Assembly: GCF_003386535.1 (NCBI RefSeq)
Contig: NZ_QTTN01000024.1
Coordinates: 24,200-88,199, forward strand
DNA from: Paenibacillus taihuensis
GTDB lineage: Bacteria; Bacillota; Bacilli; Paenibacillales; Paenibacillaceae
Direction of reading: 5' to 3'
Length of the DNA: 64,000 bases
Part shown: positions 16,324 through 24,939 of the stretch, piece after piece
Position numbering within the stretch: position 1 is the stretch's first letter
How the letters are laid out: each line of letters starts with the position of its first letter
Translations under genes and position numbers: made by a program
Notes under the pieces: model-generated
Told to the model about the DNA's origin: nothing
Database searches by the model: none
The model's input: only the letters and a program-made list of their open reading frames with translations

Positions 16324-17007
16324 ATGCCAGCCGCTATTCTCGTTGTCGAAGACGATTACTATATTCAAGAGCTCATCGCCGAATTTCTGCGCGCGCAGAA
16401 TTATGAGGTGGATGTAGCCAGCGACGGTCTGGAAGGCTGGAAGAAGTTCCAGCAGGCCAGCTGCGACCTCGTTATTCTCGATTTGATGCTGCCGTCGATG
16501 AACGGCTACGAAGTATGCCGTTTGATCCGCGAGAAGTCCGATACGCCGGTCATCGTGCTTACCGCGCTTAGCGAAGAGAAGGATCAGCTGAAGGCGTTCG
16601 AGGAAGAGGCAGACGATTATGTGACGAAGCCGTTCTCGTTCCATGTGCTGATGAAGCGGGTTGAGGCGGTGCTTCGCCGCACGCGTGGCGGACAGTCAGG
16701 TGAACTGCTGTTCGACGGACGGCTGAGACTCGATGCTGACGCATACAAGGTATATGTCGACGGGAAGCTGATCGATACGACGACGAAGGAATTCGATATT
16801 CTGAACACGCTGATCAATAATGCCGGACGCATTCTGACCAGGGATATGCTGCTCGACAAGGTGTGGGGCTACGATTATTACGGCGATTCCCGCATCGTCG
16901 ACGCGCATATTAAGAACATTCGGAAGAAGCTCGGCATCTCTGTCATTCGTACGGTCAAAGGAGTAGGGTACTCGCTGGAAACGGAAGCTGCGGCGGTGGA
17001 AGGATGA
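16324..17007 (+). CDS. OmpR/PhoB-family response regulator
   Basis: A 227-aa regulator. The receiver domain has acidic pair Glu9-Asp10-Asp11, Asp53 in VILDLMLPS, Thr in LTALSE and Lys in YVTKPF. The winged-helix DNA-binding domain (about 125-222) contains TTKEFDILNTLINNAGRIL and RIVDAHIKNIRKKLG. It overlaps the next gene by 4 nt (ATGA), so it works with that kinase. The AATAACTG dyads upstream are possible control sites. The inducing signal is unknown. Confidence 0.93.
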   Translation: MPAAILVVEDDYYIQELIAEFLRAQNYEVDVASDGLEGWKKFQQASCDLVILDLMLPSMNGYEVCRLIREKSDTPVIVLTALSEEKDQLKAFEEEADDYVTKPFSFHVLMKRVEAVLRRTRGGQSGELLFDGRLRLDADAYKVYVDGKLIDTTTKEFDILNTLINNAGRILTRDMLLDKVWGYDYYGDSRIVDAHIKNIRKKLGISVIRTVKGVGYSLETEAAAVEG

Positions 17008-18497
17008 CAAGACGCAAAGGCATCCGGTTCAAGATCTTCCTGGTCACGACCGCGCTCCTCGTCGCGTTCGCGCTCGTCATCTACTTGACGCTCTACTTCG
17101 CGCTGCCAGGCTACTATAAGTCGATCAAACAGGATCGGCTGGAAAGCGGCGTCAGCGAGCTCGTGAAGAGCATCGACGGCAAGAGCGCCGAGGACGCCAT
17201 TCCGCTCATGGCCCAGTTCGGGCAGGAGCATAACGCGATGATGATGCTGCGAGACAGCGAGGGGATCGGTTACTATATCCCGCCGAATTTCCGCTCGATG
17301 AAGAACTGGGCAGGAGCCGGCGACAGCTACCTCGGTCTGCGCAAGCAAATGCAGGAGGGCCGGTTCATGGTCGGCGGCCGCGATCCGGGGAATGGCATGC
17401 ATCTGCTCAGCGTGGAACGCAAAATCAAATTCTCGGAAAGCGACGAAGAATTCACGCTGTTCGTCGATGCGCCGCTGCAGCCGGTTGGCGAGGCGGCAGG
17501 CGTTATTCTGTTATTCCTGCCATATATGCTCATTCCGATCCTGCTTATCGCCATAGGCGGAGCACTCATTTACTCGAGGCTCATAGCAAGGCCACTGCTG
17601 TCGCTGAATAAAGTCGCGAGGCGCCTTGCTAAGCTGGATTTCACCGTGACGGAGCCGGCGCTGAAGACGCGAGACGAGCTGGGAGAACTGTCGCTCAGCC
17701 TCAGCAGGCTGGCGAGCAATCTGCAATCGACGATGGGCGAGCTGCAGGAAGCGAATGATCAGCTGAAGAGCGACATTGAGCGAGAGCGCGAGCAGGAGAC
17801 CAAGCGGCGCGAGTTCGTCGCGACGATATCGCATGAGCTGAAGACGCCGATTACAGCGGTGAGCGGACAGCTTGAGGCGATGATTGCGAACGTTGGGCCG
17901 TTCCGCGACCGGGACACGTATCTGCGCAAGTCCTATACGATTATGCAGGATATGGACAAGCTGGTTCATGAGATCCTGGAGCTGAGCAAGCTGGAAAGCC
18001 GTGATTTCCTGCCGCTCATGAGGGAGGTTGATCTATCGGAGCTTGTCCGCGAATCGATCGGCCAAGTGAGCTACTTGGCGAATGTGAAGAACATGACGCT
18101 CGAATGCGAGCTGCTGGACGAAGCGATGATTACGGCAGATGAACGGCTCATGTCCAAGGCGGTTAAGAATATCATTACGAATGCAGTGCAATATTCCGGG
18201 GATGAGGAGCGCGTCATTGTGCGGTTGTGGGGCGAACAAGCAAGCGTGCAGGGAGCTCTGCGGACAGCCTACCATCTAGAGGTGCTGAACACCGGTGCGG
18301 CGGTCGATGAGTCGAAGCTGCCAAGGTTGTTCGAGCCGTTCTACCGCGCGGAGCAATCGCGAAGCCGTTCGACCGGAGGCAGCGGGCTAGGCCTGTATAT
18401 TGTGAGCAAGGTGCTCGATGCCCACGGCGCGCAGTACAGCATTATGAATACGCCGGAAGGCGTTAAGTTCAGCGTGCTGCTGCAGGGAGCGGCATAG
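17004..18497 (+). CDS. Sensor histidine kinase with HAMP domain
   Basis: A 497-aa membrane kinase. First helix about 10-34, extracytoplasmic sensor about 35-165, second helix about 165-190, HAMP about 191-245, then HisKA with His277 in FVATISHELKTPI and HATPase with N-box KAVKNIITNAVQYS and G-rich TGGSGLGLYIVSKV. Partner of the OmpR-type regulator encoded just upstream (4-nt overlap). The sensor loop has no recognisable ligand motif. Confidence 0.93.
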   Translation: MTRRKGIRFKIFLVTTALLVAFALVIYLTLYFALPGYYKSIKQDRLESGVSELVKSIDGKSAEDAIPLMAQFGQEHNAMMMLRDSEGIGYYIPPNFRSMKNWAGAGDSYLGLRKQMQEGRFMVGGRDPGNGMHLLSVERKIKFSESDEEFTLFVDAPLQPVGEAAGVILLFLPYMLIPILLIAIGGALIYSRLIARPLLSLNKVARRLAKLDFTVTEPALKTRDELGELSLSLSRLASNLQSTMGELQEANDQLKSDIEREREQETKRREFVATISHELKTPITAVSGQLEAMIANVGPFRDRDTYLRKSYTIMQDMDKLVHEILELSKLESRDFLPLMREVDLSELVRESIGQVSYLANVKNMTLECELLDEAMITADERLMSKAVKNIITNAVQYSGDEERVIVRLWGEQASVQGALRTAYHLEVLNTGAAVDESKLPRLFEPFYRAEQSRSRSTGGSGLGLYIVSKVLDAHGAQYSIMNTPEGVKFSVLLQGAA

Positions 18498-18597
18498 CGA
18501 GAGACGGTGTATTTTCATTAAGAGATTGGAAGGATATGGCGCGTAGGTACCGAACTAGTAGTTGGTGAACGTGAAGCCAATTGGGAGGTTAACACGC

Positions 18598-19425
18598 ATG
18601 TCGATATCGATTGATCGGGCGAGACAATTTGTGTATGCAAACGGGCTATTGTGGGAGCAGGCGCTGTTCAGCTATTTGTTTGACGGCGGCTCCATCGAGC
18701 GTCTGCACAGCTGCCTGTTAAACTATAAAAATGCCGACGGGGGCTGGGCGCATGGGCTTGAGCATGACATCAAATGCCCGGACTCGCATCCGCTCGCGCT
18801 TGAATTTCTGCTCACGATTAACCGGGATACAGGCGTGCCGATTACAGCGCTTCTTGATGGCACAGTGGAGTGGGTAGAACGCAATCGCGAAGCTGACGGT
18901 TCCTTGCGTAATCCAGATACGCTGCTCAAATATCCGCATGCACCTTGGTGGAGCGGAGGCGGACAGACGAAGCCGGACTCGATTACAGGCAATCTGATTC
19001 GGCTCGGGCTCTGCTCGGATGAGCTGCAAGCTACTACTGCTGGGTGGGCGAGCGAGAACTTGAACCTGGCGCAAATCGAGGCGAACGAGTGGCTGTTCAT
19101 GGCGTATCACGCTTTCGATTACTACGTCAATGCGCCAGAGAAGCCTGAGCTTGCGCCGCTTAGGGAAGCGGCGATTGCGAACATTATCGCCTGCGCGTCG
19201 AAGGCGGAGCCGAAGCAGTATTTCTCCTACTTCCACTTTGCCCGGACGCCGGACTCCCCGGTTGCGAAGGCAACGCCGGCGGAGCTGCTGAACAAGTTCC
19301 TCGACCATCTCGCCTCTTCTCAGCGCGAAGACGGCGGATGGGACGATGAGCATGGTCTGAAGCATTGGCAGTCTTATTTTACAGTGATGGTGCTGAACGT
19401 GCTGCGCAATTACGGCAGACTATAA
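18598..19425 (+). CDS. Terpenoid-cyclase/prenyltransferase-fold protein
   Basis: A 275-aa protein with repeats of the alpha-alpha toroid fold: GGWAHGLEHDIKCPDSHPL near 42 and REDGGWDDEHGLKHWQ near 248 resemble the QW-type GGW repeats of squalene cyclases and related toroid proteins. It lacks a DXDD cyclase motif and is far shorter than squalene-hopene cyclase, so enzyme activity is doubtful; such proteins are usually annotated hypothetical. The start at 18598 follows GGGAGG by 9 nt. Own transcription unit ending in a shared bidirectional terminator. Confidence 0.7.
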   Translation: MSISIDRARQFVYANGLLWEQALFSYLFDGGSIERLHSCLLNYKNADGGWAHGLEHDIKCPDSHPLALEFLLTINRDTGVPITALLDGTVEWVERNREADGSLRNPDTLLKYPHAPWWSGGGQTKPDSITGNLIRLGLCSDELQATTAGWASENLNLAQIEANEWLFMAYHAFDYYVNAPEKPELAPLREAAIANIIACASKAEPKQYFSYFHFARTPDSPVAKATPAELLNKFLDHLASSQREDGGWDDEHGLKHWQSYFTVMVLNVLRNYGRL

Positions 19426-19457
19426 CGTTTGCGATCAAATCGGATCAGATGAGAAAG

Positions 19458-19504
19458 CCGGACATTAGATTCTGTCGCGAACGACAGCTAATGTCCGGTT
19501 TTTT
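19458..19504. terminator. Bidirectional terminator between convergent genes
   Basis: Perfect 11-bp arms CCGGACATTAG (19458-19468) and CTAATGTCCGG (19488-19498) with an inner CTGTCG/CGACAG stem and six T on the plus strand. The stop codon of the minus-strand cyclodeaminase gene (19465-19467) is inside the stem. Confidence 0.88.
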
Positions 19505-20097
19505 AATTGCTCGATCTCGCTGATCAGCTCGCCCGCTGCTGTTTCGAACTCCTTACGCTGCTCCTCGTCCTTCAGCGCGGCCAGGTTGATCTGCACCGTG
19601 AGCAGCGCCGACTGGGCAGCCGCTTCAAGCAGGATCGCGCCGATGCCTAGATCCGAGATGACATGCGGATTCGTGCAGGCGGCAACGCTGAGAGTCGCCT
19701 GCAAGCCGGAGCGGCACACGCGCATCAATCGAAGCGGCACATCGATGGCGCCGATCGTCGCGACATGAAGCGCCAATTTGCGGCGGTGCTTCTCGTCGTC
19801 GGTTGTTTTCGGCAGCTTCAGCGCCGTCATGTAGTGATCGAAGGCGCGGATATCGGCTGCGAGCAGCTCCTCGCATTCGGCGGATAGCTGCGCCATCTGG
19901 TCAAGCGCTGGCGCGATGAGATGCTGCGCTTCGGCGAATTTGTCGCCTTGCGTGAGACGGCTCGCCATCGCGGTCATTGCTGTGCCGAGCGCGGCGGCAA
20001 CGGCGGCCGCGCTCCCGCCGCCTGGCGTCGGGTCAGCGCTCGCCGCGCGTTCCAGAAAACGTCTCAAAGAATCGTCCCAGGATACTGTCGTCATCAT
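19465..20097 (-). CDS. Cyclodeaminase/cyclohydrolase family protein (formiminotransferase-cyclodeaminase type)
   Basis: A 210-aa protein of the FTCD_C family, which acts on formimino- or methenyl-tetrahydrofolate. The family signature DPTPGGGSAAAVAAALG (22-38) is intact; the rest is helical. Its ATG directly follows the folD stop (TAGATG), and its Shine-Dalgarno AAAGGGGA lies in the last folD codons. The pair therefore forms a coupled folate one-carbon operon giving methenyl/10-formyl-THF, the cofactor of purine synthesis, consistent with the ZTP riboswitch upstream. Confidence 0.9.
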   Translation of the reverse strand: MMTTVSWDDSLRRFLERAASADPTPGGGSAAAVAAALGTAMTAMASRLTQGDKFAEAQHLIAPALDQMAQLSAECEELLAADIRAFDHYMTALKLPKTTDDEKHRRKLALHVATIGAIDVPLRLMRVCRSGLQATLSVAACTNPHVISDLGIGAILLEAAAQSALLTVQINLAALKDEEQRKEFETAAGELISEIEQLKNRTLAVVRDRI

Positions 20098-21054
20098 CTA
20101 TTCCCCTTTCGCGTTTGCGTTCAAATTCACGTTCGCTTGTGAGTTCACATTCAAATTCACGTTTAAATTCAAGTTCACGTTCGCGTTCGTATGCTGAAAT
20201 TGAAGCTGCAGTTGAATGGCTTCCATCAGATTGCGGAACAGCACTGCGGTCGTCAGCGTACCGACGCCGCCTGGAACCGGGGATACGGCTGCAGCCGCTT
20301 CGCTCAGGTCTGCCGCTGCGTCGCCGATGATGGCGCCGTCAGCCGTTTCGTTAATCCCCGCATCGATAACGACGAGGCTCGGATTCGGCTCTACCATCTC
20401 GCGGTTAACGATGCCTGGCTTCCCAGCGGCGACGATGGCGATATCCGCACTTCGCAGATGCGATGCGATGTCCGGCGTTCGCGAATGGCAGACCGTCACC
20501 GTCGCCTGTTCGCGCTGCAGCAGATGAAACAGCGGCAAACCGACTGTCTGGCCTCTGCCGATCAGCGCCACATTGCTGCCCTCCAGCGTATAGCCGTAGT
20601 GCCGAAGCAGCTCGATGCAGGCTTGCGGCGTCGCCGGGTAGAGGCCCATTTCGCCCGTCATGGTCGCAAGCTTATTCGCCGGCGTGACGCCGTCGATATC
20701 CTTGAGCGGTGCAATTTGGGAGACGATCGCTGTCACGGACAGATGCTTCGGCAGCGGCAGCTCCAGCATAATGCCGTGAATCCGCTCGTCTGCGTTCAGC
20801 GTTCCGATCAAGCCGATCAGTTCATCCGGTGAAACGTTAGCCGGGAGGCTGTGCAGGTCGAACGCAATCCCGAGCTTCTCGGCGATCCGCTGCTTCGACT
20901 TGGCGTAGTAAGCCGACGCCGGGTCGCCCTCAATGAGCAGTGTCGCCAAACGCGGCCGTATTCCATTCCTCTGATGCTCTTGGACATGTTCCAGAATAAC
21001 GGCGTAGACGAGGTCCGCCGCTTCTTTTGCCTTCAACAGTCGTGCCATTGCCAT
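20098..21054 (-). CDS. folD: FolD: methylene-THF dehydrogenase/methenyl-THF cyclohydrolase, with Asn-rich tail
   Basis: A bifunctional cytosolic enzyme interconverting 5,10-methylene-, methenyl- and 10-formyl-THF. The catalytic region YYAKSKQRIAEKLGI contains the conserved Lys, followed by MLELPLPKHL, KDIDGVTPAN and the NADP-site loop IGRGQTVGLPL. PVPGGVGTLTTAVLFRNLMEA closes the enzyme. After it comes a tail of about 35 residues built on NVNLN units (to QANVNLNANAKGE), absent from normal FolD (about 285 aa); total 318. The start at 21054 follows AAAGGGGA by 10 nt. Longer frames would run through the riboswitch. Expression is probably controlled by ZTP. Confidence 0.93.
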   Translation of the reverse strand: MAMARLLKAKEAADLVYAVILEHVQEHQRNGIRPRLATLLIEGDPASAYYAKSKQRIAEKLGIAFDLHSLPANVSPDELIGLIGTLNADERIHGIMLELPLPKHLSVTAIVSQIAPLKDIDGVTPANKLATMTGEMGLYPATPQACIELLRHYGYTLEGSNVALIGRGQTVGLPLFHLLQREQATVTVCHSRTPDIASHLRSADIAIVAAGKPGIVNREMVEPNPSLVVIDAGINETADGAIIGDAAADLSEAAAAVSPVPGGVGTLTTAVLFRNLMEAIQLQLQFQHTNANVNLNLNVNLNVNSQANVNLNANAKGE

Positions 21055-21083
21055 AATAATCAGTTCCCCTTTATCCGCGTAAT

Positions 21084-21147
21084 AAAAAAAGTATTCACGC
21101 AGGGCTCCCATGTCCAATAGAGACAAGGGGGCCAAACGCAAATACTT
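21084..21147 (-). terminator. Expression-platform terminator of the ZTP riboswitch
   Basis: Minus-strand AAGTATTTGCG (from 21147) pairs with CGTGAATACTT, with an inner GGC...GCC helix, and ends in seven T (21090-21084). The 5' arm begins immediately after the aptamer CCTGGG block, so ligand binding could prevent terminator formation. Confidence 0.85.
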
Positions 21148-21222
21148 TACCCAGGCGAACGGTAGATGTGCCGAATGTATGCTTCCCCGTGGTTTATTCC
21201 ACGCTTCCTCGCCAGTCGCATA
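21084..21222 (-). promoter_or_regulatory. ZTP (pfl-type) riboswitch upstream of folD
   Basis: Read on the minus strand from about 21222: GCGACTGGCG, a short hairpin CGTGG...CCACG, GGGGAAGC, a variable linker, and CCGTTCGCCTGGG ending near 21149. These are the conserved helices and the two pseudoknot-forming blocks of the pfl/ZTP riboswitch, which binds ZTP/ZMP (accumulating when 10-formyl-THF is short) and turns on folate one-carbon and purine genes. A terminator follows at 21147-21084. The gene order (riboswitch, folD, cyclodeaminase) fits the known regulon. Confidence 0.87.
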
Positions 21223-21254
21223 CCGCATGATTTTGAATTAGTTTACCACAAATT

Positions 21255-22406
21255 CTACGCGCCACCAATCTCATAGGCCAAAATATCTTTATGGCCGTCC
21301 CGGCTGTCCGTTACCTCAAAATAGAGCTTGTTGCCATCCTGCTCCTTGAACATGATACCGTCATAGAATGGACCTGGCTGCTTCTGATCCAGTTCAAACG
21401 TTTGATAAAGCGCAGTTGTCATCCCTGACTTGAAATCGGCGATATAGAGCAGACCCTCGGCGGAGCGGAACAGCAGGAAGTCGCTGTGGACGGCCTCAAC
21501 ATCAAAAGTAGAATCCAGCCCTGCAAGCTCAGGGAGTGAATAGGTTTTAACAATCTTGGCGTCGCCGTTCACGAGCTGTATCTTACGCCCGTCTGTCATA
21601 ACCGCCAGATCGCCTGCCGTTGCCGTATTTCGAGGCGAGAACTGCCAGTAGTGGGCCTGCATTTGATAGACAATAGCGCCTTTCTTCACAAACACCGTAT
21701 ATTCTTCATCGTTGATTAGCGGCTCCCCGTGCACATGGCTGATCGTAACCAGCTCACTGTCTTTGCCGATGGAGATGACACTCATCGTCGCCATCTGAAT
21801 GTAGCCCAGGTTCAGCTTCGCGATGCTCTTGCCAATTAGCTTCTGCGGCTGACCTTGAATTTTGTAATAGAGAGCGCCAGTTGTGCCGTCGAGTCGGTAC
21901 TGACCGCCCTTGCCACTCGCTGTTACATATTGCGACCCGACAATCGACGCTATCCGGTTTTTCGCATCCCAGACCATCGTTCCGCCAATTGCGGCGACAG
22001 CGAAGCGGGCAGGAATAAAGAATTGATTGTTCAGTCGAACGGCTTTACCGGTAAAGCTCATGCTGTGACCATCCACCGTGCCGGACTGTTCACCGATTCG
22101 AAGACTACCTTTGTGTGATTCGTAAGCAGCCTGGACCGTCTGGGTGTGAGCGTCAAAATAGACCGAAGCACCGGGAATACCGCTGATTAGGTTAAGCGGA
22201 AATAGCAAATTGCCATCTTTAATAACGGGTTTCATCGAGGGAATGGTTATCTGTAAATTATTGAAGTAGACGAAGATTGGCTTTGCTTGCTGCTGTACAG
22301 TGACGACCCCAGCATGGACCGTTGGAGTGGCAGTATAGCAGGTTAGAACGGTGCTGGTGATAAGTATTGCAGCGGCCGTCCGTTTGGCGAAGGAAGGGAG
22401 TTTCAT
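21255..22406 (-). CDS. Secreted stalk (copper amine oxidase N-terminal-like) domain protein
   Basis: A 383-aa exported protein. The signal peptide is MKLPSFAKRTAAAILITSTVLTC onward, cleaved near VHA (31-33). A stalk domain spans about 40-150 (LLFPLNLISGIPGASVYFD, QFFIPARFAVAAIGGTMVWD), the Cu_amine_oxidN1 type common in Paenibacillus envelope proteins and not itself an oxidase. The remaining 230 residues form beta-rich repeats (MATMSVISIGKDSELVTISH, LAVMTDGRKIQLV, LLFRSAEGLLYIADF) suggesting a propeller-like fold. Shine-Dalgarno TAGGAGA. Function unknown. Confidence 0.82.
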   Translation of the reverse strand: MKLPSFAKRTAAAILITSTVLTCYTATPTVHAGVVTVQQQAKPIFVYFNNLQITIPSMKPVIKDGNLLFPLNLISGIPGASVYFDAHTQTVQAAYESHKGSLRIGEQSGTVDGHSMSFTGKAVRLNNQFFIPARFAVAAIGGTMVWDAKNRIASIVGSQYVTASGKGGQYRLDGTTGALYYKIQGQPQKLIGKSIAKLNLGYIQMATMSVISIGKDSELVTISHVHGEPLINDEEYTVFVKKGAIVYQMQAHYWQFSPRNTATAGDLAVMTDGRKIQLVNGDAKIVKTYSLPELAGLDSTFDVEAVHSDFLLFRSAEGLLYIADFKSGMTTALYQTFELDQKQPGPFYDGIMFKEQDGNKLYFEVTDSRDGHKDILAYEIGGA

Positions 22407-22482
22407 CGTTGGCGCATCTCCTAATCAGTGGGATTTTGTCCGTTTGATTGAATAGACGCGAGAATTTGGAAAAAGGTTACCG

Positions 22483-22875
22483 TTAGACGTATTCCATAAA
22501 CTCAAGACGGTTGCCCCAAGGGTCATTCACATAAAAGCGGCGAATGGACTGGGCGCTTCGTGCATCGTCATCAAGCACGTTGATACCTGCTGCAGCGATG
22601 TGGCTGCGCAGTGCATCAAGCTGGCGAACGAGGAAGGCGGGATGGGCTTTCAGCGCCGGGACAAAATCCTGCTGAACACCTATATGCACCTGATGTGCAC
22701 CGCACTGAAACCAGACGCCGCCACGCTTCTGCAGTTCGGTCGGCTTGGTCAGTTCTGTCCAGCCAAGAATGCCCGTATAAAAATGTCTCGCTGCTTCTTC
22801 GCAGCCTGGTGGTGCAGCAAGCTGAATGTGGTCAATTCCGTCGAACGAGAACGATTTTGCAGTCATGTTGCTCAT
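22483..22875 (-). CDS. VOC superfamily (glyoxalase/dioxygenase-like) protein
   Basis: A 130-aa single VOC module made of two beta-alpha-beta-beta-beta halves. Metal-ligand positions are plausible: His in GIDHIQLA, His in HQVHIGV and Glu in RLEFMEYV. DPWGNRLEFME is the classic C-terminal signature. Members include glyoxalase-like isomerases, ring-cleavage dioxygenases and antibiotic-binding proteins; the role here cannot be assigned. AAGGAGG lies 11 nt before the ATG. Overlapping palindromes upstream suggest a dedicated repressor. Confidence 0.88.
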   Translation of the reverse strand: MSNMTAKSFSFDGIDHIQLAAPPGCEEAARHFYTGILGWTELTKPTELQKRGGVWFQCGAHQVHIGVQQDFVPALKAHPAFLVRQLDALRSHIAAAGINVLDDDARSAQSIRRFYVNDPWGNRLEFMEYV

Positions 22876-22902
22876 AGTGATGATGCCTCCTTGTTAGGTT
22901 TA

Positions 22903-22927
22903 TTTCACCTAGTGAAACTGTGTTTCA
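22903..22927. promoter_or_regulatory. Overlapping palindromes upstream of the VOC gene
   Basis: TTTCAC-CTA-GTGAAA (22903-22917) overlaps TGAAAC-TGT-GTTTCA (22913-22927). Both are perfect dyads with 3-nt centres sharing GTGAAA-type half-sites, 28-52 bp before the VOC start. The form resembles TetR-family operators; the regulator is not in the window. Confidence 0.5.
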
Positions 22928-23073
22928 TATTTAAATGATAGCATAACGAAGCAAGAAGTGGTATGAAATTCCTCGTAAGCTTATACTGATAATAAGAACG
23001 ATTTCGTGGGTCTAACAGCGGGTAAGGATGCATATCATGTGTGGTTTCTTCTCATAAGGAGGGCTTGCAGGCG

Positions 23074-24909
23074 ATGAACGAACCTTTCTCGGCGTCGATG
23101 CGGACGGCGTACTTGGAAAATATGGCATCTGAACTACTGGATGTACTTATCATTGGCGGGGGCATTACAGGGGCGGGCATTGCTTGGGACGCTTCTCGGC
23201 GGGGCTTAAGGGCCGGGCTCGTGGAGATGGGCGATTACGCGCAGGGTACGAGCAGTCGGTCGACGAAGCTGGTTCATGGCGGGCTGCGTTATCTGAAGCA
23301 AGGCGAAGTGAAGCTGGTCGCTGAGGTTGGACGGGAGCGGGCGCTGCTGCATCGGCATGCGCCGCATGTCGTTATTCCTGCGCCGATGCTGATGCCGGTG
23401 TACAAAGGCGGCACCTTCGGCTATTACGCCTCATCGATCGGATTATATATTTATGATCGACTGGCCAGAGTGAAACACGCGGAGCGGCGGCGAATGTACC
23501 GGCGCGAGAAGACGGAAGCACTGGAGCCTCTCCTGAAGCGCGAGGGTCTGAAGGGCAGCGGTCACTATTACGAGTATCGGACGGATGATGCGCGGCTGAC
23601 GCTGGAAGTGATGAAGACGGCGCACCGCCATGGCGCTTCGATCGTGAATTATGCGAAGGCGGAAGAGATGCTTTATCGGGACGGCGTTATCTGCGGCGCT
23701 CGTGTGAAGGACGTTCGCAGCGGGAAGAGCTACGACATCTACGCACGCAAAATCGTCAATGCAGCAGGGCCGTGGGTCGATCATGTGCGCAGCTTGGATG
23801 GCAAGGTGGAAGGGAAGCGTCTTATGCTGACCAAGGGTGTCCATCTTGTAGTAGACTACGCGAAGCTGCCTGTGAAGCAGGCGATTTATATCGATGTGCC
23901 CGATGGACGGATGATCTTCATTATCCCTCGTGACGGGAAGACGTATTTTGGCACGACGGATACATTCTATCACGATGATCCAGGCGAAGCGGTTGCGACT
24001 CGCGCGGACCGTGATTATCTGCTGAATGCAGTGAACGCGGCGTTCCCGACGGTCAGGCTGACAAGTGCGGATATTGAGTCGAGCTGGGCAGGAGTTCGGC
24101 CGCTCATTCACGAAGACGGGAAGAGCCCGTCGGAAATATCCCGGAAGGACGAGGTTTTCATATCGGACAAAGGGCTCGTGACGATAGCGGGAGGGAAACT
24201 GACCGGGTTTCGCAAAATGGCGGAGAAGGTCGTGGATCTCGTTGCAGCAGAAGTGCGAGAGGGCACCGGGCGTAAGTTCGGCGGCTGTACGACGCATAAG
24301 GAAGTGCTCTCGGGCGGCGACTACAGCGGCTATCCGAGTTTTGAAGCGATGTGCGAAGCGCTGCTGCTAGAGGGAGAGCGCCAAGGCGTGCCGGAAGAAG
24401 TGCTGAGCGGCTGGGTAGCGCGCTACGGCAGCAACGCGCCGCAGCTGTTGGCGCGATATGCGGCGTATGAGCGTGCGGAGGCTTCCGAGCAAAAGGCGGC
24501 TGCGGATGCGGCAGGCTTGCCCGTTGCGGCAGCGCGGGAGGATGATGGCGCCAGCATTGGCGGCGGTGGAAGCGCTGGTGGAACAGGCGGTGCTGGTGCG
24601 GCTGCGGGGCGGAGGATTACGGTCGCAGTAGGACGCGCAGAGTCCTCGCAGAATGCACGGCTGGAGCGGGCGCTGCGGGCGGAGCTTGATTTTGCAGTCG
24701 AAGAGGAAATGACTTGCAGTGCGGTGGACTTCTTGCTGCGGCGTACGGGGATGATCTTGTTCGACCGCAAGCGCGCGGAGAAGCTGACGAGCTCGGTCAT
24801 TCGGCTGCTTGGACAGCGATTCGGCTGGAATGAAGAGAAGAAGCGACTGGAGCTGGCGCGTGTGCAGGCCGAATTGCATGCGGCGGCGGCTTTTCCAGAT
24901 ATGACGTGA
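23074..24909 (+). CDS. glpD: Aerobic glycerol-3-phosphate dehydrogenase GlpD
   Basis: A membrane-associated FAD enzyme oxidising glycerol-3-phosphate to dihydroxyacetone phosphate and passing electrons to quinone. The N-terminal FAD site LDVLIIGGGITGAGIAWDA and the signatures GTSSRSTKLVHGGLRYL and GGKLTGFRKMAEKVVD are intact. At 611 aa it is about 55 residues longer than usual. The excess is a low-complexity Ala/Gly-rich insert (about 465-515, including GASIGGGGSAGGTGG) inside the C-terminal helical domain. AAGGAGG sets the start at 23074. First gene of a glpD-glpK unit. Confidence 0.93.
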   Translation: MNEPFSASMRTAYLENMASELLDVLIIGGGITGAGIAWDASRRGLRAGLVEMGDYAQGTSSRSTKLVHGGLRYLKQGEVKLVAEVGRERALLHRHAPHVVIPAPMLMPVYKGGTFGYYASSIGLYIYDRLARVKHAERRRMYRREKTEALEPLLKREGLKGSGHYYEYRTDDARLTLEVMKTAHRHGASIVNYAKAEEMLYRDGVICGARVKDVRSGKSYDIYARKIVNAAGPWVDHVRSLDGKVEGKRLMLTKGVHLVVDYAKLPVKQAIYIDVPDGRMIFIIPRDGKTYFGTTDTFYHDDPGEAVATRADRDYLLNAVNAAFPTVRLTSADIESSWAGVRPLIHEDGKSPSEISRKDEVFISDKGLVTIAGGKLTGFRKMAEKVVDLVAAEVREGTGRKFGGCTTHKEVLSGGDYSGYPSFEAMCEALLLEGERQGVPEEVLSGWVARYGSNAPQLLARYAAYERAEASEQKAAADAAGLPVAAAREDDGASIGGGGSAGGTGGAGAAAGRRITVAVGRAESSQNARLERALRAELDFAVEEEMTCSAVDFLLRRTGMILFDRKRAEKLTSSVIRLLGQRFGWNEEKKRLELARVQAELHAAAAFPDMT

Positions 24910-24939
24910 ACATAGAGGCTAGAGGGGGCTTAGTTGGCG

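Noticed and set aside
21055-21228. N-terminal extension of FolD by 58 residues
   Set aside because: It would translate the ZTP aptamer and its terminator; the ATG at 21054 has a proper Shine-Dalgarno.
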